NCBI GenBank assembly: GCA_036279975.1
Contig: DASURP010000008.1
Location: 1-7,603 of the forward strand
Reading direction: 5' to 3'
Source of the DNA: 66-474 sp036279975
GTDB lineage: Bacteria > Pseudomonadota > Gammaproteobacteria > Xanthomonadales > Rhodanobacteraceae
DNA length: 7,603 nucleotides
Position 1 is the stretch's first letter; every line of letters begins with the position of its first letter. Shown here one piece after another: positions 1 through 6,208 of this stretch. Below the pieces are notes generated by a model that saw only the letters and a list, made by a program, of their open reading frames with translations, did not search any database and had not been told where the DNA came from. Both the position numbers and the translations under genes were made by a program.

Positions 1-602
1 TCGGAACGGGCGCAACCAGCCAGCGGACGGTCGATGCCGCGCGGGCCGCGCGGGACCAGACCGCCGCCGAGCTTGCTTCGGCCAAAGCCGCGCTCTCGCT
101 GGCGACGGCGGGATCGCGCAGCGAGGATGTCGCCGCCGGCGAGGCGCAGGTTGCCGCCGCGCAAGCCGCGGTGGCGCAGGCCCGCACCGCGCTGTCCGAC
201 ACCGAATTGACCGCGCCGAGCGACGGCATCGTGATCACGCGCGCCCGCGAACCCGGCAGCATGGTCGCGAGCAACACCCCCGTGTACACCTTGAGCCTGC
301 GTCAGCCGGTGTACGTGCGCGCCTACGTCGGCGAGCCGGATCTCGGCCGCATCGCGCCCGGCATGCGGGTGCGTGTCGTGACCGACTCGTCCGACAAGGC
401 ATACCACGGCCAGATCGGATTCATCTCGCCGCGCGCGGAGTTCACGCCCAAGACGGTCGAGACCAGCGACCTTCGCACCGACCTCGTCTATCGCCTGCGG
501 ATCGTGATGGACGGCACCGACCCGTCGCTGCGTCAGGGCATGCCGGTGACGATCGACATCGATGCGGACGCCGCCCATGGCCAGCGGGCCCGGAGCCCCT
601 GA
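1..602 (+). CDS. ybhG: HlyD-family periplasmic adaptor (membrane fusion protein), YbhG-like, 5' end missing
   Basis: Periplasmic adaptor of a tripartite ABC exporter, linking the inner-membrane transporter to the outer-membrane channel. The reading frame is open from base 3 to the TGA at 600-602, giving about 199 C-terminal codons; the N-terminal membrane anchor or signal and first half of the hairpin lie outside. Bases 3-200 encode an Ala/Gln/Glu-rich stretch typical of the alpha-helical coiled-coil hairpin. It is followed by the second half of the lipoyl-like (barrel-sandwich) motif, TAPSDGIV at 210-233, then a beta-barrel segment. The block at 408-503, beginning GQIGFISPRAEFTPKTVE and continuing to LVYRLRI, is a hallmark of E. 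coli YbhG and close relatives as I recall them, and supports the YbhG assignment over a generic HlyD. The immediate downstream neighbours are the matching YbhF, YbhS and YbhR homologues in the E. coli order. Substrate cannot be read from the sequence. Confidence 0.93.
   Translation, partial: GTGATSQRTVDAARAARDQTAAELASAKAALSLATAGSRSEDVAAGEAQVAAAQAAVAQARTALSDTELTAPSDGIVITRAREPGSMVASNTPVYTLSLRQPVYVRAYVGEPDLGRIAPGMRVRVVTDSSDKAYHGQIGFISPRAEFTPKTVETSDLRTDLVYRLRIVMDGTDPSLRQGMPVTIDIDADAAHGQRARSP
592..595 (+). promoter_or_regulatory. Ribosome binding site (GGAG) supporting the GTG 604 start of the ABC ATPase
   Basis: GGAG lies 8 nt before the GTG at 604, inside the last codons of the adaptor gene, whose TGA (600-602) ends 1 nt before that GTG. 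The alternative ATG codons at 562 and 577 are in the same frame but have no comparable purine-rich motif upstream. The arrangement suggests translational coupling of adaptor and ATPase. Confidence 0.5.
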
Positions 603-603
603 C

Positions 604-2367
604 GTGCACGCCCCCGCCGCCGAGGGCCCGCGCGACAGCAAGGCCACGGCCGTGGTCATCGACGGCATCGTGAAGCGTTTCGGCAAGGTCGAGGCGCTGC
701 GCGGCTTCGGCGCGAAGATCCGCTACGGCCGCCTCACCGGCCTGGTCGGCCCCGACGGCGCGGGCAAGACCACGCTGATGCGGATCATGACCGGGTTGCT
801 GGTGCCCGACGGCGGCAGCGTCAAGGTGGCGGGCTACGACGTGGTGCGCGACAACGACGCGATCCACGTCGTCACCGGCTACATGCCGCAGCGCTTTGGC
901 CTGTACGAAGACCTGTCGGTGCTGGAGAACATGCGCCTGTACGCGCAACTGCGCGGCATGGACGCCGACCGCCACGCGGACCTCTTCGCCGAATTGCTGG
1001 ACTTCACCCGGCTCGGTCCCTTCACCAAACGCCTGGCCGGGAAACTGTCCGGCGGCATGAAGCAGAAGCTCGGCCTCGCCTGCGCGCTGATGGCACGGCC
1101 GCGCGTGCTGCTGCTGGACGAGCCCGGCGTCGGCGTCGACCCGGTCAGCCGGCAGGATTTGTGGCGCATGGTGCAGGCGCTCACCGACGAGGGCATGGCG
1201 GTGGTCTGGTCCACGGCCTATCTCGACGAGGCCGAACGCTGCGAGAGCGTGCTGCTGCTCAACGAAGGACGGCTGTTGTTCGACGGCGCGCCGGGCGAAC
1301 TCACCGCGCAACTCGAGGGCCGCAGTTTCCGGATGGAGGACGTCGGCAACGAACGCCGCGCCGTGCTGACCGAAGCGCTCGACTTGCCGAGCGTGAGCGA
1401 CGGCGTGATCCAGGGCGCCGGCGTGCGCGTGGTGTTGCGCGCGGACGCCGACAGCAGGGAAATCCAGGCCCTCGCCGACCGGAGCCGCGTGCGGCTGGCC
1501 GCGGTGCCGGCGCGCTTCGAGGACGCCTTCATCGACCTGCTGGGCGGTGGTCCCGGCGGTACCTCGGCAATGGCCGAACGCCTGCCGCCCGTAGAACTCG
1601 AGTCGGACATCGCGGTGTCCTGCCGCGACCTCACCAAGCGGTTCGGCGACTTCACCGCCACCGACAACGTGAGCTTCCAGGTGCGCAAGGGCGAGATCTT
1701 CGGCCTGCTCGGCCCCAACGGCGCCGGCAAGTCCACCACCTTCAAGATGCTGTGCGGCCTGCTCAAGCCCACGCACGGCGACGCCCACGTGGTGGGGCTG
1801 GACCTGCGCCGGGCCACCGGTGCGGCCAAGGCCCGGCTCGGGTACATGGCACAGAAGTTCTCGCTGTACGGATTGCTGTCGGTGCGCCAGAACCTCGAAT
1901 TCTCGGCCGGCGTGTACGGCCTCGAAGGCGACGCACGGCGCGAGCGCATCGACGAGATGATCGAGACCTTCGATCTTCGCGACTGGCTGTCCGCTGCTCC
2001 CGACGCCCTGCCGCTCGGGCACAAGCAGCGCCTCGCGCTGGCCTGCGCATTGATGCACCGTCCGCCGGTGCTGTTCCTCGACGAGCCAACCTCCGGCGTC
2101 GATCCGATCACCCGGCGCGAATTCTGGACCCACATCAACGGCCTCTCCCGCAAGGGCGTGACGATCATGGTCACCACGCACTTCATGGACGAGGCCGAGT
2201 ACTGCGACCGCGTGGCGATGCTGTACCGCGCGCGGGTGATCGCGCTGGACATGCCCGATGCGCTGAAGCGCGGCGCGGCCACCGACGACCGGCCCGATCC
2301 GACCATGGAAGACGCCTTCATCCACCTGGTCGAATCGGCCGACGATGAACTGGAGGCGGCGGCATGA
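604..2367 (+). CDS. ybhF: Tandem-domain ABC transporter ATP-binding protein, YbhF-like
   Basis: Cytoplasmic ATPase powering the exporter; both nucleotide-binding domains (NBDs) are fused in one chain. With the GTG 604 start it has 587 residues (E. coli YbhF, from memory, about 578); in-frame ATGs at 562 or 577 would add 14 or 9 residues overlapping the adaptor gene. NBD1: Walker A GPDGAGKTT (residues 49-57), signature LSGGMKQ (148-154), Walker B ending LLLDEP with Asp172 and Glu173; the H-loop position is Ala205 (STAYLDEAE). NBD2: Walker A GPNGAGKST (370-378), degenerate signature LPLGHKQ (469-475), Walker B Asp493/Glu494, H-loop His526 (TTHFMDEAE). Both halves end in the same element, EDAFI[D/H]L (from residues 306 and 569), showing an internal duplication. 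The stop overlaps the start of the first permease by 4 nt (ATGA). Family assignment is very secure; the exact start is not. E. coli YbhFSR has been linked to drug and cation efflux; the substrate here is unknown. Confidence 0.96.
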   Translation: MHAPAAEGPRDSKATAVVIDGIVKRFGKVEALRGFGAKIRYGRLTGLVGPDGAGKTTLMRIMTGLLVPDGGSVKVAGYDVVRDNDAIHVVTGYMPQRFGLYEDLSVLENMRLYAQLRGMDADRHADLFAELLDFTRLGPFTKRLAGKLSGGMKQKLGLACALMARPRVLLLDEPGVGVDPVSRQDLWRMVQALTDEGMAVVWSTAYLDEAERCESVLLLNEGRLLFDGAPGELTAQLEGRSFRMEDVGNERRAVLTEALDLPSVSDGVIQGAGVRVVLRADADSREIQALADRSRVRLAAVPARFEDAFIDLLGGGPGGTSAMAERLPPVELESDIAVSCRDLTKRFGDFTATDNVSFQVRKGEIFGLLGPNGAGKSTTFKMLCGLLKPTHGDAHVVGLDLRRATGAAKARLGYMAQKFSLYGLLSVRQNLEFSAGVYGLEGDARRERIDEMIETFDLRDWLSAAPDALPLGHKQRLALACALMHRPPVLFLDEPTSGVDPITRREFWTHINGLSRKGVTIMVTTHFMDEAEYCDRVAMLYRARVIALDMPDALKRGAATDDRPDPTMEDAFIHLVESADDELEAAA

Positions 2368-3527
2368 ACGGCAACGCGCAGAAGCGGGAAACGGATCCGG
2401 CCCGGATGCGCCGCTTCGACCTGCGCCGCCTGGTGGCGCTGGTCCGCAAGGAAAGCCTGCAGGCGCTGCGCGACCCGTCGACGCTGTTGATTGCCTTCGT
2501 GCTGCCGGTGGTGCTGCTGTTGCTGTTCGCCTACGCGGTGTCGCTGGACGCCCGCAACGTGCGCGTCGGCGTGGTGCTGGAAGCGCAGGGCGCCCAGGCG
2601 CAATCGCTGGCCGCCGCCTTCGCCGGCACCCGCTACCTCGACGTGACCTTCGCGCACGACCGCCGCGAGGTTGTCGACCAGCTCGTCTCCGGCGCACTGC
2701 GCGGGTACGTGGTGATCCCGCAGGATTTCGAGCAACGCATGGCCCGGCGCGGCGGCCAGCCATGGGTACAGGTCGTCACCGACGGTTCGTACCCCAACAC
2801 CGCCAAGTACGTCGCCAACTACGCGCAGGGCGTGGTCGCGAACTGGCGCGCCGGACGCGGCGACAGCGCACCCGCCGCAGCCATCCAGCTGGAACCGCGC
2901 TACTGGTTCAACGCGGAACTCGAAAGCCGCCGCGCGCTGGTGCCGGGCGCCATCGCGATCGTGATGACGATCATCGGCACCATGTTGACCGCGCTGGTGG
3001 TGGCGCGCGAGTGGGAGCGCGGCACCATGGAAGCGGTGCTGTCCACGCCGGCGTCGGTGGTGGAAATCCTGATCGGCAAGCTGCTGCCCTACTTCGTGCT
3101 CGGCATGTTGTCGACGCTGGGCGCGGCGCTGCTGGCAATCCACGTGTTCGACGTGCCGCTGCGCGGCTCGTGGTTCGCACTGCTGGCGCTGTCGGCGGTG
3201 TTCATGGTGCCGGCGCTCGGCCAGGGGCTGCTGATCTCCTCGCTCGCGCGCAACCAGTTCCTGGCCGCGCAGATCGCGCTGTTCACGGGCTTCCTGCCCG
3301 CGTTCATGCTGTCGGGCTTCCTGTTCGAGATCGACGCCATGCCGGCGCCGATCCGGGCCGCCACCCACCTGATCCCGGCGCGCTATTTCGTGGCGTCGTT
3401 GAAAACCGTGTTCCTCGCGGGTGACGTATGGCCGCTGTTCCTGCCCAATCTCGCGGCCATGGCCGCGATCGGTGCCGTGTTTTTCCTGCTGGCCAAGCGC
3501 GCCACGCGCAAGAACCTGGAGGCATGA
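2364..3527 (+). CDS. ybhS: ABC-2 type transporter permease, YbhS-like
   Basis: Inner-membrane subunit of the exporter, expected to pair with the following permease. The 387-residue protein shows the ABC-2 layout: a cytoplasmic N-terminus with the coupling-helix-like stretch RKESLQALRDPST (28-40), TM1 at about 41-60, a large periplasmic loop to about 190, then five hydrophobic segments near 193-214, 240-261, 270-294, 302-321 and 355-377. The motif EWERGTME (216-223) after TM2 and MLSGFLFEIDAMP near 315-327 are family-diagnostic and match E. coli YbhS (about 377 aa) as recalled. The start ATG overlaps the ATPase stop (ATGA at 2364-2367) and has GGAGG at 2352-2356, 7 nt upstream, so coupling to the ATPase is likely and the start is firm. 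Ligand specificity cannot be inferred. Confidence 0.95.
   Translation: MNGNAQKRETDPARMRRFDLRRLVALVRKESLQALRDPSTLLIAFVLPVVLLLLFAYAVSLDARNVRVGVVLEAQGAQAQSLAAAFAGTRYLDVTFAHDRREVVDQLVSGALRGYVVIPQDFEQRMARRGGQPWVQVVTDGSYPNTAKYVANYAQGVVANWRAGRGDSAPAAAIQLEPRYWFNAELESRRALVPGAIAIVMTIIGTMLTALVVAREWERGTMEAVLSTPASVVEILIGKLLPYFVLGMLSTLGAALLAIHVFDVPLRGSWFALLALSAVFMVPALGQGLLISSLARNQFLAAQIALFTGFLPAFMLSGFLFEIDAMPAPIRAATHLIPARYFVASLKTVFLAGDVWPLFLPNLAAMAAIGAVFFLLAKRATRKNLEA
3518..3522 (+). promoter_or_regulatory. Ribosome binding site (GGAGG) deciding the GTG start of the second permease
   Basis: GGAGG sits in the last codons of the first permease, 8 nt before GTG 3531. The nearer ATG at 3524 is out of frame with the permease, so this motif supports the GTG start and close translational coupling. 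Confidence 0.7.
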
Positions 3528-3530
3528 GCC

Positions 3531-4658
3531 GTGTCCGCGCGCTCCGGAACCATTGCCTTCACCCGCCTGCGGGCGCAGTTCATCAAGGAAGTGCTGAGCA
3601 TCCTGCGCGACCCGCGCAGCCGGATGGTGGTGTTCGTGCCGCCGTTGCTGCAGTTGCTGGTGTTCGCGTTCGCGGCGACGCTGGAGGTGCGCAACGTCGA
3701 CGTTGCCGTGTACAACCAGGACGCGGGCCGGTGGTCGCACGAGATGATCCAGCGCCTGGACCGCGCGACCTTCATCAACCACGTGCGGTACGTCGAAAAC
3801 CCCGCTCAGCTCGGCGACCTGATCGCCCGCGGCAAGGTGATCGCGGCACTCGACTTCCCGGCCGATTTCTCGCGCGCCATCACCGCGGACCGGACTGGCC
3901 AGGTGCAGGTGCTGGTCGATGGCCGGCGCAGCAACTCGGGCCAGATCACCGTCGGGTACCTCTCGACGATTGCCGCTGACGTCGGCGCCGGGGTGGCCGC
4001 CGCGGAGGCCAGCCCGCCGACGCCGGTCAGCGTGCGCAACGGATTCAATCCGAACCTCACCTACCGCTGGTTCATCGTGCCCGGCCTGACCGGCATCCTC
4101 GCACTGTTCAGCGCGCTCCTGATCACTTCGCTGTCGATCGCGCGCGAACGCGAACTCGGCACCTTCGACCAGTTGCTGGTGTCGCCCACCTCCACGCTGG
4201 AAATCATCATTTCGAAATCCCTGCCGGCGCTCGCGATCGGCACCGTGCTCGGCCTGCTGATGGTGGCGGCCGCGACCGGCCTGTTCCGGATTCCCTTCAC
4301 CGGCTCGTTCGTGCTGCTGCTGGCCAGCCTGATGCTGTTCATCCTGTCGGTGGTCGGCATCGGCTTGATGATTTCCGCGATCAGCACGACCCAGCAGCAG
4401 GCGATCCTGGGTGCGTTCGCGATCGGGGTGCCGGCCGTGCTGATGTCGGGGTTCGCGACGCCGGTCGAAAACATGCCGGTGGCGCTGCAGTGGCTGGCGC
4501 AGGCGATCCCGCTCACCCACTTCCTCACCATCGTCGAAGGCGTGTTCCTGAAGGCGATGCCGGCGACGGACATCCTCGCCAGCCTCTGGCCACTGGCCGT
4601 GATCGCGGTGGTGACGCTGGGCCTCGCGACCATGCTGGTTCGCAGCCGCCTGCAGTGA
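3531..4658 (+). CDS. ybhR: ABC-2 type transporter permease, YbhR-like
   Basis: Second inner-membrane subunit, presumed to form a heterodimer with the preceding permease. It begins with GTG 3 nt after the previous stop and runs 375 residues (E. coli YbhR about 368, from memory). Visible layout: cytoplasmic N-terminus with FIKEVLSILRDPRSR (17-31), TM1 about 32-50, periplasmic domain about 51-178, then TM segments near 180-203, 229-250, 258-285, 291-309 and 351-370. The motif RERELGTFDQLLVSP (205-219) occupies the same place as EWERGTME in its partner and is typical of the YbhR branch; MSGFATPVENMP (305-316) is also characteristic. It is homologous to but clearly diverged from the preceding gene, so this is an old paralogous pair and not a recent duplication. 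The gene is intact. Confidence 0.95.
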   Translation: MSARSGTIAFTRLRAQFIKEVLSILRDPRSRMVVFVPPLLQLLVFAFAATLEVRNVDVAVYNQDAGRWSHEMIQRLDRATFINHVRYVENPAQLGDLIARGKVIAALDFPADFSRAITADRTGQVQVLVDGRRSNSGQITVGYLSTIAADVGAGVAAAEASPPTPVSVRNGFNPNLTYRWFIVPGLTGILALFSALLITSLSIARERELGTFDQLLVSPTSTLEIIISKSLPALAIGTVLGLLMVAAATGLFRIPFTGSFVLLLASLMLFILSVVGIGLMISAISTTQQQAILGAFAIGVPAVLMSGFATPVENMPVALQWLAQAIPLTHFLTIVEGVFLKAMPATDILASLWPLAVIAVVTLGLATMLVRSRLQ

Positions 4659-4676
4659 TCCAGCGACCGATGCATG

Positions 4677-4682
4677 AAGGAG
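4677..4682 (+). promoter_or_regulatory. Ribosome binding site (AAGGAG) deciding the outer-membrane factor start
   Basis: AAGGAG lies 5 nt before ATG 4688 in the 29-nt gap after the permease. The same frame stays open upstream into the permease gene, but this motif, and the signal sequence that begins right after ATG 4688, fix the start there. Confidence 0.8.
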
Positions 4683-4687
4683 TTGCC

Positions 4688-6190
4688 ATGACACACCCAT
4701 TGAATATCCGGCGCCACGCGACGCGCATCCCGGCGGCCGCGCTGGGCGCGTTGCTGCTCGGCGCCTGCGCCGCGGGCCCCGACTACCGCGACCCGCCGCC
4801 CGTCGACACGGGCCACGGCTGGTCCCAGCCGGCCGATGCGGTGCAGCCGGCGCCGGAACTGGCTGCGTGGTGGACGACGCTGGGCGATCCGACCCTCGAC
4901 CGGCTGGTCGGCACCGCGCTCTCGGACAACCTCGACCTGCGCCAGGCCGAGGCGCGCATCCGCGAGGCGCGTGCGCTGCGCGACCGCGCGGCCGGTGGCT
5001 ACGCGCCAACCGTGGGCGTCAGCGGCAGCGTGACCCGGCGCGAGCAAAGCGAAAACGGCCCGCTGCCGATCGGTTCCATTCCGGGGCTGGAGCGCAACCA
5101 GACGATCCATGACGTCGGCTTCGACGCCAGTTGGGAGATCGACCTGTTCGGCCGCACCCGGCGCGCGCTGGAAAGTGCTTCGGCCAGCATGCAGGCGGCC
5201 CAGGACGACGCCGAAGGCGTACGGATCAGCGTTGCCGCCGAAGTCGCGCGCAGCTACCTGACGCTGCGCGGTGCGCAACGCGAACTGGCCGCCCGCGAGG
5301 GTTCGGTCGCCACGCTGCGGCACACGCGTGAGCTGGTGCAGCGGCGCTACCAGTTGGGCGATGCCGCGCAGGCCGACGTCGATGCCGCGCAGGCGCGCCT
5401 TGCCGCTGCCGAGGCCGGCGTGCCGGCGATCCGCGCTCGCCTCAACGCGGCTGCACTGGGTCTCGGCGTACTGCTCGGCCAGCCGCCCGAACACGAACTG
5501 GCGTTGCTCGACACCGCGGCACCCGCACTCACGCTGGCGCCGATCCCGGTGGGCGAACGCGCCGACATCCTGCGCCGACGGCCCGACGTGCGTGCCGCCG
5601 AACGCCGCCTCGCCGCGCGCACCGCCGACATCGGCGTTGCCACCGCCGAGCTGTTCCCGAAACTCACGATCGGCGCCGGCGGCGGCTTCCAGTCGCTGGA
5701 CGCCGGCAAGCTGTTCGACTCGGCCAGCCGCACCTTTTCGATCACGCCGCTGATCTCCTGGCGGGTGTTCGACGGTGGCCGCGTGCGCGCGGAAATCCGC
5801 GCCAGCGAAGCGCGCCAGCAACAGGCGGCGCTCGCCTATGAAAAGGCCGTGCTGGGCGCACTGGGCGATGCCGAGCGCGCGCTCAGCGACTATCGGTTCG
5901 GCCTGGACGCGGTGCAGCGCCAACGCACCGCGCTCGAGGCCGCGCGCACCAGTTACGCCCACGCACAAACGCGCTATGCCGCCGGCGACATCGCGTTGAC
6001 CGAACTGCTGGCCGAGGAGCGTGTGCTGCGCGACGCCGAAGATGCCTACGCCCGCACCCACACCGCCACCGCCGTCGAACTGGTCGCGCTGTACAAGGCG
6101 CTGGGCGGCGGCTGGAACGCCGATGCCGCCGGCACGCCCGGCGCCGCACCATCCGGACCGGGCGACGGCAAGCCGTCTTCGACACCTTGA
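4688..6190 (+). CDS. Outer-membrane factor lipoprotein, NodT/TolC family efflux channel
   Basis: Outer-membrane duct of a tripartite efflux system, here presumably serving the ABC exporter encoded just upstream. The 500-residue protein starts with a basic n-region and hydrophobic core ending in a lipobox (LLLGAC, Cys27), so it should be a lipid-anchored mature protein beginning CAAGPDYRDPP, the usual NodT-family opening. Two homologous halves are visible: WEIDLFGRTRRALE (149-162) corresponds to the WRVFDGGRVRAEI region (358-370), and RRYQLGDAAQADV (219-231) to TRYAAGDIALTEL (428-440). The block RADILRRRPDVRAAERRLAA (291-310), then ATAELFPKLTIGAGGGF (318-334), is typical of the family. A heptad-like repeat lies at 225-245. 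The C-terminal tail (474-500) is Gly/Pro/Ser-rich and probably disordered. The 29-nt gap to the permease suggests the same operon. RND pumps use this family too, but no RND gene is in the window. Confidence 0.95.
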   Translation: MTHPLNIRRHATRIPAAALGALLLGACAAGPDYRDPPPVDTGHGWSQPADAVQPAPELAAWWTTLGDPTLDRLVGTALSDNLDLRQAEARIREARALRDRAAGGYAPTVGVSGSVTRREQSENGPLPIGSIPGLERNQTIHDVGFDASWEIDLFGRTRRALESASASMQAAQDDAEGVRISVAAEVARSYLTLRGAQRELAAREGSVATLRHTRELVQRRYQLGDAAQADVDAAQARLAAAEAGVPAIRARLNAAALGLGVLLGQPPEHELALLDTAAPALTLAPIPVGERADILRRRPDVRAAERRLAARTADIGVATAELFPKLTIGAGGGFQSLDAGKLFDSASRTFSITPLISWRVFDGGRVRAEIRASEARQQQAALAYEKAVLGALGDAERALSDYRFGLDAVQRQRTALEAARTSYAHAQTRYAAGDIALTELLAEERVLRDAEDAYARTHTATAVELVALYKALGGGWNADAAGTPGAAPSGPGDGKPSSTP

Positions 6191-6208
6191 TTCGGATTGG
6201 CGACGTCC

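Noticed and set aside
604..2367. Possibility that the two ABC domains are two genes merged by a frameshift or sequencing error
   Set aside because: The frame is continuous, and the length and fused-domain order match the known YbhF architecture.
442..2763. Very long minus-strand open frame opposite the adaptor, ATPase and first permease
   Set aside because: Its translation is low-complexity Arg/Ala/Gly/His-rich with no domain. It mirrors the codon pattern of well-supported + strand genes in GC-rich DNA.
2345..3424. Alternative + strand frame of 359 codons over the first permease
   Set aside because: Arg/Ala/Gly-rich out-of-frame translation. The overlapping frame has membrane segments, family motifs and a good ribosome binding site.
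2364..4658. Recent tandem duplication of the permease genes
   Set aside because: The two proteins share topology but little sequence, and each matches a different E. coli counterpart (YbhS and YbhR).
1218..5009. Minus-strand open frame of over 1200 codons
   Set aside because: Opposite five-gene coding sequence with clear families. The product is rich in Arg, Gln and His without recognisable motifs, as expected from antisense of GC-rich genes.
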